Part shown: positions 14,801-27,800 of the stretch, one piece after another | Layout of the letters: every line of letters starts with the position of its first letter | How positions within the stretch are numbered: position 1 is the stretch's first letter | Assembly: GCA_003864495.1 (NCBI GenBank) | Contig: ML133375.1 | Span: 439,860 to 503,859, forward strand | Direction of reading: 5' to 3' | Length of the DNA stretch: 64,000 bases | DNA from: Nemopilema nomurai | Taxonomy: Eukaryota; Cnidaria; Scyphozoa; Rhizostomeae; Rhizostomatidae | The notes under the pieces: model-generated | Told to the model about the DNA's origin: nothing | Database searches by the model: none | The model's input: only the letters and a program-made list of their open reading frames with translations | Translations under genes and position numbers: made by a program

Positions 14801-17800
14801 ATCCAAAAGTAAAAGCCATGATAATTGAGCCTATTTGTCTAACGCAGTTACTTGTTTGATACCGCTAATGCCCAGCATAATGTGTGCTTCTGTTTAAGAA
14901 ATGGCTCCTTCCTCGTGCCCATGACCGCCATATCAACCACGCTTGGTCAGTTCTGTCTTTATTGAACAGCCACTTCGCTCTGCTCGCAGTTCTTTCTACG
15001 AAGGATTATTATTCTCGTAATTATTTAGAGGATGTTAAATGACCAGTTTTTGCGAGGTCACATGTGTTTATTAAAGAAAACAGGTGCATCTCCTGATTAA
15101 TGATAGTGAAAGGCCCCTGTTAATAGATATGCTGTATATTTCATTAAGGACTGGTAAGATAGAGTTTGTCTGCCAGGTCATCTATATTTGCCATGGAGCT
15201 TGGAAGATAGGATCCGCTTAGCATTGCTCGAAGCCTTTTATCTAAAAATATATTGTGACACTCTGTAGGCAGTTTATGAAGAAATTTAGTTTTGATAGTG
15301 GAACTGTTGTAAAACAGAAGGCATGTTTATACAAAATATAATGCAGTGCTTTTTAATACGGCATAAATTGTAGCACATTCACTCATAATTTATGTAATGA
15401 AATTCGTAACGTAGTATGCTTAGAGCATTGCAGCATTTCGCTTCATTTAGAGTTTGCCGGAATTATATATGTCAATTCTTGATATTTTGTTTTCATTTCA
15501 TGTTGATAGCACTCTAGGCTACCCACATCATTGTAATCAATCGGTGCTTGCACAAGTACTTTTGAACCTTCAAACAGATTCTTTGATGAAGGCATCCTAA
15601 TTACACACTTTTCATGTACCCTTTTACTGCAATTAGCCTGTTATTTCCAGGCATAAATTGACATAAATCCTTTCGTCTTCTTGTAAATATTGATAGGTGT
15701 GAACTCTAAACGTTATCCTTCCTTTCAGCTGTACGAGCTAGATGATGATCCAGAAAGAAAATCGTTCTTGGATGACTACTTTGAGTTTATGAGAAAGAGA
15801 GGTATGTAGAGTTAAATGTCTTTTGTATTCGCTCTCCTCCGTCTTCCGCAATCAGAAATTTGGGCGAAGTTCCTTCCAGTTGTACGCTGCTACAATCTTG
15901 CTATAACGAATTTCTTTTTGAAAAATCAGCCTTAGAAAACCATCATTTCTAACAAGATTTAGTCAACGTTAATTGAAAGCGCTTGGCATCATCCAAGTCA
16001 TCTCAAATAATAGCTTTTCCTCAGGCTATGCTTTACATTCTAATTCAAAGTTTTATGCTCCCACGACTTTGAACATGAATTTATAAATACAAGCAGGGAT
16101 AGTTCTTGATTGCTGCACGCATGATTTAAGTGACTTTGTCGGTAAAGCAATACAAAAAGACTTACATGTCTTGAAAATTAACCGGTTTGTTGAGAGACCC
16201 TAAAGAAGCTGTTTCGGTATGTTTACAATGATATAATGAAGCTGCCATCTGTCGTTCCCGAATTTTTTCACATCTAGTGTATCCCAATTACTCACAGCGC
16301 AACTTTTCTTCACCTAGGAACACCAGTCAATCGGATACCGATTATGGCTAAACAGATTCTGGATTTGCATCAGTTATATCGTCTTGTTGTTCAACATGGT
16401 GGACTTGTTCAAGTAAGATTTCTACGATCATTTTTACCCACACTTAAATGTGAATAATAATTAATATAATGCAAATATCTTCTATTACACAGTCATACAA
16501 GTCAAGTTTAAAGGGAATTTCACTTGAAATATATCGTCTTTTGAATCTTTCGAGTTCAAAAGAGGTTTCGCTTGGTTAAAATGGGGGACTCTGCTGGGTT
16601 AAAATGGGGCTCCTTTTGGCAGTATGCTATCAAAGCATTATACAGAGTAAGCTAATCGAAGGAAAAGTAAATTTTCAATTTTCAAGCGTTGGGCTAGTAG
16701 ATGTCTTTGTGATAAAGTTTTTCAACTTTACTTTTATTTTTAATTTCCCAAAGCTTTTATATAGGACCTTTTTTGGTCTAAATCCTATTTTTGCGAGCTC
16801 AAGTTCAAATGAGCTGAAAGTTTGAAAAACCCTTGCGTTGATGTAAAGATATTTATAATTAGTCGTCAAGGCATTGAGGAGATTAGAAATGAATCTTGCT
16901 TTCTTTGTGTGCAGGTTATCAAGAACAAGCAATGGAGCAAGGTCACACGAGGCCTGAACCTACCAGCATCAATCACTAGTGCTGCCTTTACTCTAAGAAC
17001 ACAGTAAGCAGCGATTATGGCTTCATCTTCCACTCTAGTCATTGCTTATTGTTTCTGTGACGTAATTCATTGCTAGAAGATGATTCAGAACATAACTTCA
17101 AGGCGTTTAAATTGGACTTTTCAATCTTATGTTGGTAATGCACCATTATCAATTAAGCTTATCGAATTGTATCCTTAGCTTATGATGGTGACTGAGAAAA
17201 TCGAGAAATGTCTTCGTTCTTGTTTTTGAGGTTTATCCAAATGTGACTAATTCTCGACATTTTATGAAATATAGAGACGATCTTAAAGTAGCACTGAACA
17301 GTGGAAATATTTTTTGCAATTTTTGATGCGAATTATTGTCTGATTCTAGGTACTTGAAATACCTTTACACCTACGAGTGTGTGATGCATGGGTTCTCGAC
17401 CCCGAAAGAGCTGCAGGCTGCCATTGATAACAACAAGCGGGACAGATTCTCCACATTCTACCCATCACAACCAACGATGACGTTCACAGGAGACGGAAGG
17501 TACCCCACTGCCTCCACCTTTAGTTCCCTCCCGCGCCCGACCCCGACACACTCGCTGTACCGCGGGATGACAATGTCCATGAAGAGACGTGCCGATGTGC
17601 TGGACAGCCGCATACTCGACAAGAGTGGCCCGGAGAGTCCCAAGGTTGTCATACTACGCAATGGCAGCCCTGTGTTTGTCAACTCGGACGTCCTTGGCAA
17701 GCGGAGTCCGTCCGGGCCGAGGCAGTCGCACTTTGACCCACGCCCCGCCCGGCGCAGCTCACCCATCCACGAAAATGAGGGAAAGAGGGCCTACCTTGCT

Positions 17801-20800
17801 TACAATCGCAGCGATTGGGATGGTGACATCAGACAAATGATACAGGGCGACCACAAAGATGATTTTGCGTACATCCGGGACAAGAGAGATCATGATCACG
17901 TGAGTATTTTATCCAAATACCTAATACCAAATACCATGCATCCTCTCTATTTCCAAATGGGTTAATTCTCATTTGGTGTTAAAAATTCTCTCTTAAAAAC
18001 TTCGATTTGACCTAAACAAATTGAAACTTATTAAAGATAAATGCAGCGCTAGAATGCTACTAACTTTTATAACAAAAATCATCCTGCATGCTTGAAGCAA
18101 TCTCTAAACCACGCGAAACCCTTTCCAACCACTACCCTTGCTGTGTCGTAATGAGCGCTTCCACAGTGCCTTCACAGCGCCCATCCGTTTCCCAATGTCA
18201 ATGCGCAGCTGCTCCACTATCAATACAACAGATCGCAACCTTTTCTCCACACTGGCTTCTTGGGCGTCAAGATGCCTCCTTCACACTGGATTGAGCCGAC
18301 GCACTGTTACCTAGAAACAGATCTGTCAACAATCCTGCTCCTCCGTTCTCAATTCAAAAGGAAGTTGACCGCGGCGTCTCTTTTCATTCAGTACAATCTT
18401 CTCTGCGTTTTCAAATTCGTCCAGCATTTTTATTGCTAAAGTAGCTTTACCTGGAGGATTTCTTTGTGGCTCACAAATGTCCCGGCCGAAACAAAGGCAA
18501 CTCATGCTTGTGAGGACCGGTCTGTTGTCACGCAGCGAAGCATCTAATGTCGTCGAATTTGGCGCCAAAACTAGAATTTCATCACCTTCCCGACCCATCA
18601 AACGTCCCGCGCAGTCTAGGCTGGAAGCTTTCTAAAGTAAGTCACAATTTCACTGTACCATGATTAGGCCATGGAAAATGGAACCCTGCAAACTACCGTC
18701 CCGGGCACGGTGGGGCGTTTTCTCTTATGCAGCCCGGCACGAGGATCGCGGTTATTAAGGGAAACAGCGGGAAAGTAGGCAGAAAGTTAATTTACACTCA
18801 GCCGTAGCCCAATTTTGCGAATTTTCAATCTTCAATGCACTGTAATTGCCATCATTATTTTCAAAACGAAGCTTGCAGTTTCGATGTTCCACGAGAACGT
18901 TATGGCCTTAACAGGTCTTTCTCCTTAGCGTGATAAAACAGTTCGCTTTTTTCATGCAAAACAAGTGGAGGTAATATACCTTATGGCAATTATTTTCACT
19001 TCTATGCTTCCTTAGCTACTTTTCACTCCTATTCAAATTGATTCACAATGAATTGTCATGAAATGCAGAGACAGTCGTGAAAAGACGGCGCTGCAAGGCT
19101 GTTAATTTCTATTCCCTCGTGTTCTCGTTTCTTTGTATTGGTGTCCAGCTGCGCTTTGACCGCAAAATTTGCATCACATTGATTTTCTGTAGCAAATTTG
19201 GCGAATATCGGAATGAAAATCCGCTCGAAATGAAGCAAAACCGTTGGTAGTCTCTTGTATTTACACTAATCAACTCATAACGGCCGATTCAATGGGCTTG
19301 ATTCAAATCAGCTGGAACTGGAATTTTCGTGACTGAATAATTAATGTCAATAGGCAACGGAAATCCTTAACGAAACATATTTCTTCATTTTAGATATTTG
19401 TGAATTAGGTACAGTTACAAAGAAAGTGCTACCAAGAATCTCAATTATAAAAGATGATCTTTTAAGCGTTAGACGGAATTCTGCCATTCCACCCCTAGGA
19501 AAGATTTCTAATCAGATGAGGCAACGGATTTGGTTTTGATCTTCAAATTTTCTTGTCACGGTCTGTGAATGTGCGCATGCTTTATATTCTAAACTGCTTT
19601 GTTGGTTCTGTCTACGCATAATTGGGCCATGTTGCATTAGAACGCGCGGAGTGGGCACGACCTAATCGTTTCAATAGGCTTTCCCTGGTTATGCGATCCT
19701 GCATATACTTCATTCTAGTTGAAATTCTTATAGATTATTTGAAATGGCTTACTTTGAAAAATCATTCATTTCTCGATGTGCTGTAATCTTTAGTGCGGTG
19801 AGCGGCAAAGCTGTTTTCTAGAAGCTGGCGTAGATTAGAAATGTAGAGGAACGCCTTTGGAGATTGGACCGCTGGCCTACCAATCAGCGGTTGCTGAATG
19901 TGCCATTATGCCCAAAATGCATTCGCATGCGATGCAAATGCGCACGTTGCTTTTTGGTGCTGGAAATCTTGATCGCTGCTGTTGAGAATCCTTCCCTTCT
20001 CAAGCCGATTGCCATTCTTCTGCATCGCTCACAAGCCCTTGGGACTACATCCCCTGCATCTTCTCTTATAATTTTTGGTTAACTTCGTTCTCTGGGAATC
20101 TAATTCTCCAGCACTATTTTGTTACCCACTTATCTGTCAAATTCCTGAAAGTTCTTTTCACTTCTTGCAAAAATCACTCCAGAAATCTTAGCATTATTAA
20201 CATATTGGCTAATTTTGAACAAGGCTTCTGCATGTTAATTCATTTTATTGGAGTTATTACCTTTTAGCTTATTTCATCTAAAGTTCCTTGGTACCAAAGT
20301 TAAAACAAATCTTAACTGAGCCACCTGAATATATTTAAAACTACAAAGGACATTTTTGTACATTTAAAAAGGCAATCATAGGCAATGCTTTGAAAAACCA
20401 GAATATTCTGTTTTATACAGTAGGAGTGAACTGTGTAGCCTATCGAATTGTTTGTTTCTAGCCCAGATGAGTACTGCTTCCAACAACTCTTAATTTCCAC
20501 TATTACCTCTTATATTACTTTTTCAATATCAGGGTTAAAATTTCTTTTAACAAATATAACATTGTTTTAACTTGGATACCATGATCTAGAAACGGAATTT
20601 GAGTACCGTAATGCTTCAACTAAACGCCCAGGACATTTTTAAAATTTTTGATACCTTAGGAAGGCTAAATATTTAGTTCAAAGTCATCATCAACATCGTC
20701 TTATTCGATGATGTTACAAGAAGTAGCAGCTTTGGTTTGTGTGTTTCGAGAACACTCTCCCCTCTACATTAGAGTGGCTATTCAAAGAGGGCCTTTATTC

Positions 20801-21439
20801 GAGGCGGCGTTTTTTGAGAAAATTAAAGGGGCCTTTATTCCAGGGGGCGTTTAATCGAAGCGTCATGGTAGTGAATGTAATAAATCGCTCTAAGAGCACA
20901 ATGAACCCAACAATACCTAGAATATAGCTTTATATTGCAATTTTCTCTTCCAGGCAAGAAGCAAATACCCGTATGCCGATGTCCGAGAGTTGTCCAGGGG
21001 GAGAAAAGTTCCCTGCCCATGCAGCTACTGCCTCTCGGAGCAGTCCAGCATTCACAGTCAATCACCCTCACTGAAACAGTCTCCTCCGTTGCGGGAGGCA
21101 CAGCTGATGCGTGAGGCGTCGCAAATGACGTCACCCGTGAAGCGAGAGGCATCCAGCAGTTCGCCAGACGACTTGGTCATCGAAGAAAAGCTGGAGAAGG
21201 AGTCGAGCGATAGCAGCTCCGGGTTCGAAGAGTTGTCCCCGAACGGGCAGATTGGCTCCGATTCAGACCGGCCCGAATCTAATCGAGCCAAAAAGATTAC
21301 TGATATTAGTATGCGGCTTTCTAACGATGATGATGCGGCAGCGGGAGCCATCAGGATCTCCATTGAAATTAATGGGGTTTTGTACAAGGGGACGTTAGAG
21401 AGTGATGCATCCAGCGGTGGTGACTCGAAGGTCGATTGA
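11811..21439 (+). CDS. ARID3: ARID3-family (dead ringer/BRIGHT) transcription factor
   Basis: Six coding exons give about 510 residues: 11811-12050, 15729-15801, 16318-16412, 16915-17003, 17350-17899 and 20954-21439. All have GT/AG boundaries and matching phases. The ATG follows a splice acceptor by six bases, so a 5' leader exon lies upstream. Residues 1-70 are acidic. The ARID domain spans roughly 72-190, with WTFEEQFKQ, LDDYFEFMRKRGTPVNRIPI, the GGL turn and LNLPASITSAAFTLRTQ, followed by the ARID3-specific extension YLKYLYTYEC...ELQAAIDNN. Near the C terminus RISIEINGVLYKGTL matches the second part of the REKLES domain, which in vertebrate ARID3 proteins mediates self-association. The family binds AT-rich DNA in the nucleus. 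An unusual C-P-C-x-x-C cluster lies at about residues 370-375. Intron positions split the ARID domain four times. The assignment to ARID3 is firm; the paralogue number is not meaningful outside vertebrates. Confidence 0.96.
12051..15728 (+). other. ARID3 intron 1
   Basis: This 3.7-kb intron holds a 22-bp tandem repeat (12973-13060) and two unexplained open stretches: a + strand frame of 167 codons at 12296-12799, and a - strand frame of 94 codons at 14522-14806 with an overlapping frame down to 14368. Neither resembles a family I know. The rest shows nothing. Confidence 0.7.
12973..13060. repeat. 22-bp tandem repeat, 4 copies
   Basis: Four head-to-tail 22-bp units, each beginning GAAACCAATCCAATGA and ending in CACGGT or a variant, lie inside ARID3 intron 1. 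Each contains a CCAAT pentamer on the + strand, except copy 3, which reads CCAATAC. Copies differ by one to three bases, so the array is relatively young. Confidence 0.9.
17900..20953 (+). other. ARID3 intron 5
   Basis: This 3-kb intron separates the ARID-containing exon from the REKLES-containing exon. On the - strand at 18326-18601 lies a 91-codon open frame of higher GC and charged, protein-like composition with no recognised domain. A G-rich repeat fragment lies at 20741-20870. Nothing else is recognised. Confidence 0.65.
20741..20870. repeat. G-rich dispersed repeat fragment
   Basis: Motifs such as GGGCCTTTATTCGAGGCGG and GGGGGCGTTTAATCGAAG recur in tandem within ARID3 intron 5, about 80 bp before exon 6. 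They resemble the GGGCTTATTCGAGGGGGG motifs inside the MITE at 37118-37469, suggesting a related non-autonomous element family. I see no clear ends, so it is called a fragment. Confidence 0.5.
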
Positions 21440-21865
21440 GAAGCCCACGTGTGCTTGAATGCTACCGAAGAATGCCTTCGCAAATTGGTCTCCATTCACC
21501 ACGCTGGTTTCGCTTGAGAATATAGCGCCACTGTTGTTAATAAGATTATGTTATGTGCAGGTCTCACAGATATTTCAATGTATATAAGGGTTCCTTGAAG
21601 GTTATTCATTTCAACTAACATGTAAAGGATAACACTGAATTTCGATTTCTTCCATTGGCACTTAATCAACTGATGATTTTAAGCGCGTAGGTTGCATATT
21701 AATGTAGATAACCAGGTGTTTTAGATGTTATTGAAACATTACTGGTAAAGCGTTACTCGTGTAAATTGCGAAATTGTAGTTTGACACCCAGTTGAATGTG
21801 TAAAATTTAAAATTAATGATCAACTGAAAACATTTAAGAATTTTTACTGTATTAAGCCGTCTTTA

Positions 21866-22603
21866 AATAAAGCTCTTTGATGGAAAGATATGACAAAGCT
21901 ATGAAGGAAACTGGTTTTTGAAAATCACGTAAAATTGAATTTGAAGCAACTGGTTGGAAATGGTAGGAAAAACTAGCCATCACTTCAAGTTTAAATCATC
22001 CCTGGTTTGGGGTCATGTTTGAATCTGGGTGCTGTTTGAAGCACATGGCCATATACTGAAGTGCGATGATCTTGTTAGCCTATGACTGTGCATAACAGGA
22101 TGAAATATTAGAGAAATACTTCATTTTGCCCTAAGGGTAATCCTATAGGTAGTTAGATCTTTCCTTTAAATGTGTATAAAGAAGTAGAAGCGTAAGGTAG
22201 TACATCTTTCTCAATGGTAAGCATTTGATTGTTGAATCACAAGGGTTTTGTGTGTATTGGATTCATTAGCGTTTTGTGTTGTGGCGTCTCCACGCGGTTT
22301 ACTGTTGGTGATACATAGCTATGCATGCAAATAGTTAAAAGTAATTCCTGGCTTGCAGAACCCCGACTCTCCCCCTCCCCTCCTTCCTCAGACCATCGTA
22401 TCTTTCGAAATACTTTGATGAAGACATTGTTGATTAATGTACTTCACCCTGGCAAAGGCATTCACCATAAGTGACTAAAATAAACTTGCACTGCATGTAT
22501 TTGAGATGTTGGGATATTTATAACTTTAGTTCTTTAAAGATAAAGGTTCTAACATTTAGTTGTAAACAAACTTGTAAATATTGAAAGAAGAAGGGGTAAT
22601 AAA
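21866..22603 (+). terminator. Candidate ARID3 polyadenylation signals
   Basis: AATAAA hexamers occur at 21866-21871, 22479-22484 and 22598-22603, 430 to 1160 bases after the ARID3 stop codon. The last is followed by a T-rich stretch (TTTGTATATGT-poor but TTGTCTTTCTTTCC at about 22628), the usual downstream context. The intervening sequence is the presumptive 3' UTR. Which site is used cannot be decided here. Confidence 0.6.
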
Positions 22604-24511
22604 GTATTGTAATATGTAGCAGAAAATTGTCTTTCTTTCCTCAATCTCTCAAGAACTACTTACTCTATCAGAATGAATGCTGGTATTGGAATGTAATTGA
22701 CAGTCATGATATTATACTGACTTCAATTAACATTGAATTTTTAACTGGCATTTATGCTTTCAAGCCCAAAGCAATCTGGAATTGTGCTTATAGAAAATGG
22801 TGATTTCTACAGGTTTGTGTAAATAAACAAGATAAAAGATCATCTTCATAATTGTACAAAAATATGGCTATAAAAGTGGATGCTAAGAAATTTTGAAAAC
22901 GGCTAGCAGAAGATCTCTTTTTCCTGTGTCACATGATACGAAATCGCTATGGTCTGCGTAGGTTGAAAACACCTTAGCGATGGAGCGTGTTTAAGAATTT
23001 CATACAGCCTCTGTAACAGCATCTAAAAAAGAAATGAAAAGAAAACAAACAGTTGAACTTTGAGCTAATTCCCTACGATAGTGAATGCTTAGAAACAGGC
23101 TAATTTTCATTGGTTCTTTAGCTGATTATAACAAATCTGCTTTTCATAAGGTTGCTAACATTTCTTAATTATTTAATTGACTGTCTTATTGCTTTAAATA
23201 ACAACTGCCAGTTTGATAATCCAGATGTAGACCCCAGGCATGCGTCGAGAGGATTAAATAAATGCAGCAACATTCGAGCTTGCTTACGTCCATATTCTAC
23301 AAATTACTCTCAACGTGTCGGCCAACGTTTAGCTTTGACCTGTCACTCTGTGAAAGCTCAGCTTTTCTGATTTGTCCTATACTTTTATTCCTTCTCTGCT
23401 TAACTTTGAATTATTTCTTATCTTTGCTTGCATCTTCAGTTCGGTTCTTCCTCCTCTAAATCCATCAACAACGATTAGCAGGCATATTCCTTTTTCTTTC
23501 AAACAATACAATAACCTAGGCTGATGCGAGGCTGATACTGTATTGTGATGCGCTTATATTTCAAAATTGAATGAATCAGTTTTCATCAATTTTGAATAAG
23601 TCAATACCCTTTAAATCTTGGTTATGTGTATGGCCGCACCACTCTCTTTACATGCATTATTCTATGTAATCTACCTTAACACAAATTTCTAGAAGAAGTT
23701 TCATGTTTCTGCTCATTCAATGTCTGTGCAAGCTTTTAACTCTGGTTTGCCATTGCTTCTTGTATAGTTCACAAATTGGGCGGATAGTACAGAAGTTCCA
23801 GCTATTTCTAATTTGTCTAGAAATTTTTAATAGCGTTTGTACTGCCTTTAACTTGAACTATATGCTTTTTTCTAGAGACTTCTTAAGGATCTTTTTGTAG
23901 TAGGTTTTTCCTGAACATGCAAAGGAAAGCTGAATAAACCCAAATCAACCCTAGCCACTTATGAAAATCGGTGCACAGCCATTACGTCGTCTACCTTCGC
24001 AAAAGTCACATGGATGGTTCTTTATCCTTCTTCATAGCTAGCCATAGAAAGTATTATCCCCATTAGCTCAGGGAAACATGATGGGCCTACATGATGGGCC
24101 AAAATACTCTCGGAGTAGTGACTTGATAATTTAAAATAGTTATCAACTGGACGTAACAAAATTGTGCTATAGCTGACTGCGTTCGCAAATATTGCCTATA
24201 TAAAATTCAGTCTGGTCAAAAAGTGCCTATCGGCTAACACTAACGTGTAATTTTGACATCACATTGCAGTTAACAGATCTCAGATTATCTTATTTTAGCA
24301 AAAGCCCTAAGGAAGTTTACTTGGCAAAATCACGAATTTTTTCATAACACTCTCTTATTGATTTTGAGTTAGGTTCGTTTCGAAGAGTCTTGTCGTAAAG
24401 GCCAGCTCTGCAGCTCAGCCATAGTTGAATTTTAATGGGAAGCTTAGTTGTTGCAGCCGGCAGAATCCATAGACCTTACCAATCTAACATCTATCTTTTT
24501 TTGTCTGCAGA
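22604..24511. other. Intergenic region between ARID3 and INTS3
   Basis: There are no coding or RNA features that I can support. A short direct duplication of CATGATGGGCCTA-like sequence lies near 24077-24103. The INTS3 promoter is expected near its right end. Confidence 0.6.
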
Positions 24512-24827
24512 GGTTTGGCAGAACTGATGCAAATAAGGTTGACTTGCTTGAAGATTCATTATGCTATAACAGCAATACTGCTAGTAGTTGCAGCAAAGCT
24601 GCCATAAGAATTCATTTTCAATTTTCTCGCTAATTCATGAAATTAGATATGTGTAAGGCATATGGTGAAAGGAAATTTGGAGACCATTGGCGCATCAACA
24701 GTAGACTGTGCAACATCGTTTTCAGGACGAGGTTAGACAAACTAAATGTAATGGCGGTATGGTCTTGGTGGTGCTTCTGATTTTCTGCTACACGCTTTCT
24801 TGTTGAAGTGGTTTATACTGATTGAAT
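24512..24827 (+). promoter_or_regulatory. Probable INTS3 5' leader
   Basis: A good polypyrimidine tract and acceptor (CTTTTTTTGTCTGCAG) ends at 24511, so a 5' untranslated exon may start at 24512 and run into the INTS3 start codon at 24828. A short upstream frame starting ATGGCGGTATGG at 24753 ends after nine codons and could act as a uORF. An unspliced leader with a promoter in this interval is the alternative. Confidence 0.35.
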
Positions 24828-27800
24828 ATGACAGCATCAGAAGCAGCATTAGTCCGTGTGTATAAATCAAAAGTCTTCAATGGAAATGCCTTGGTATCCA
24901 AGGACGAATTTGACGATGTAAGTGGCACTTGGTACTAGTCTGTGTTTATGGAAAACATAAATCATGTATCAGGCTTCTAAAAACAAACAAGTTTAGCAAT
25001 TTCTTAGATTTTGAGATTGAAGTGGCAATCTTTGATTGTGCCAGTTGGCGTGCTTATGTTTATGCCAGTATTTCTCCGTAAAATCGTTTAGATAATGGAA
25101 GTGTAAGTGTAAGTGATAATACTTTCCATACAATCTTTTGTATGTTTATGCACAAACTAATCACCATGGCTAGATTAATTGTTGTACCCTGTTACCCATT
25201 GATTAGATGGCTAGAGAATTTCTCTTACAATGATACTTAAAAGTACCATGACGTGACACATTACACCGTCATTACTGCATCACTTGACTGGTCGACATGA
25301 TAAAATTGAAGATATAGTGACAATGTAGTAGTACCAATGAATTGCATGGAAAACCCTGTATCCTGGTTATAGGTACCCAAATTTGGTTGCAGGCTGCATC
25401 TTACATTTTTATATTATGCCATAATTCTAGAACCACATGATAATTATGTTGCCATTCTGGTGTGATACATGGGTAATTGAATGTTGTGAAATTTTAAGTG
25501 TTTGATGCATATCGACTGCCCAAGTTTATTGTTTGTCAAAAATCTTTTTTCAGAAACTTGAGAAATGTCATGCAATATTGAGCAGCCTTGTCAATGGTCT
25601 TTCAGAAAGGGACGTTCATGATACCTTGAACCAAACAGTATGTTGTCTAATTCATAAATATATATTTTCATAATCTAATGCAATATTTCATACTACCTAT
25701 GTTGTCTAATTCATAAATATATATTTTCATAAGCTAATGCAATATTTCATACTACCTATGTTGTCTAATTCATAAATATATATTTTCATAAGCTAATGCA
25801 ATATTTCATACTACCTATGATGTAATGTTACCATAAAATTTAATGTATGTTTTGGTGAACCAAGAATACACTTGAATATAAACTAAATCATGCATGTCAA
25901 GGTTATACAACTTTCACAAATTAACATAGACATATAGTGTTGAAAGAGACATTCCTTAACCAATGTATTGTAATTTGTGTAGTTATGAAATTGTAAATCC
26001 TTGGATGAAGCATGTGAGTTAGATCTTGGTTCTTATCATTAAGGTATACATTCCCTGGCAGGTATGTTCTTACCTAATTCATACATACCCATTGAAATGA
26101 ACACCAATATAAACATCATATCCATTTTTTGCTAAATTGTTTATTTTTTTTGCTTCATGCTTGACACTGACAAAGTTGCATTACTTTTGGGGCAGAAACT
26201 TTGCGGCCAGAAACTTTTGCAAAAGAAATTGAAATTGCAATTCGCAAAATTGAGGGCATAAACTTTCAGGAATAACTTTCTTTTTTGCAAATTTCGTGAG
26301 AAAAACTTTTGCAACCGAGAAAAACTAGTATTTTGGCCTGAAGAAACTCAAGTGGTCGAAGGAAAGTTATGAGAAAAACACATTCTCGTTTTTGTTTTTG
26401 GTACTTCCAACATCAAATATTATGTTAATTGTCACTTTCCCTTTCTTCCCACTCTGAATCACTTTTTGTCCTCCTTCGTCCCCACAATATCCTCTGTTTC
26501 ACCTTAACAGTCATGGTGACAATTTACAAGGTTCTATGGCCCAAGCGACTAAAGATTGGAGTGATTAAGGGATAGTAACACAAATAATTGAAGAATTGGA
26601 AAAACAATTGGATGGAAAATTTTTTCGCGTATCAAGAATTTTCTGTAATTTCGTGAGCAACGACTTTGGCGAAATTCAAATTTAGATTATGCCTTGGCAG
26701 AAACTTTCGCGACAGATGCCAAAAAAGGCAAAAACTGCCAAACTTTCTGCCTCCAAAGTAGTGAGATTCTACAGAAGCCTGAATATTATCATATTACTTT
26801 AAGGTTTGCAAGGGTTTGAAGGAGCATGAAGAAATTTCATTTGGCCTTATGTTTACCATTCTCACAGAACCAAACAATGCTGCAAAGGTTTGTATTAGTG
26901 TCTCACCTTTTTTTTTACATTTTTCTTGAATTAAATCACCTGCAGTTTCTTTTGGTAATTTTTCTAGCACTTATGATAACTGTTTTCAATGTGGCACAAA
27001 GTGCTGGCAGAAAAATATTTACATGCTTATCATCTATGAATCTGGCTGATTATTATACTTCAAGTATGACTATTTCCTAGGAAAATATTCAATTTATAAT
27101 TCCTAGAAGCTCTGCATGAAAGCAAAATCTTAATTTCCTTCTAGTTGGTCCTCTTAGAAGTCTTTGATGAAGTGTGTTTATTTTGAGAAAAAAGTGCCTC
27201 ACAATTAATTTCCACTTATTCAGTAATGTGTGCATTTTTTGTTTTTACGCCATGTCTAATTTATCTTTGTCTTTCATCATGTTAGCTGAATGATGACTCT
27301 GCATACATGAATACATGCATATTTTTTGATATTGCAGGATCACAGTAAAAGGCAGCATCTGCAAAAGCATTATTTTGAAACATTCATATTTCTTTTTAAA
27401 TTTTATTTAGGCCTATAGAGACCTGAGTTATCTATCAAGGGATGGTTTTAATTTGATCATCAATAAGTTGTTGCAAGTTATAAGTGAGAAATTTGACAGA
27501 CTTCTGGAAACACCAAGGGGACAGGTTAGTGATACAGTTGACATGTGGAAGAAAATATAAAGTTGTGCAATTTTCTTCTCATGTAGCTCATTTAAATTTC
27601 TGTAGGAAAATTATATTCTGATTTCTAAGTAGTGTCGTTAATAGTAATCTTCCTTTATAGAGGCTTTCATATAACTGGTATTTAGATGATAAAAACATAC
27701 TTTTTGGAACAGCATTTCAAACTTAAATATATCAAAAGTAATGAATTTAACCATGATCAAGTGTCATTTAGAATCAAATCAGGGCTCTTCACTGGAACAC

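Noticed and set aside
25639..25815. CRISPR-like array
   Set aside because: Copies are directly adjacent without spacers and lie in a eukaryotic intron; it is a simple tandem triplication.
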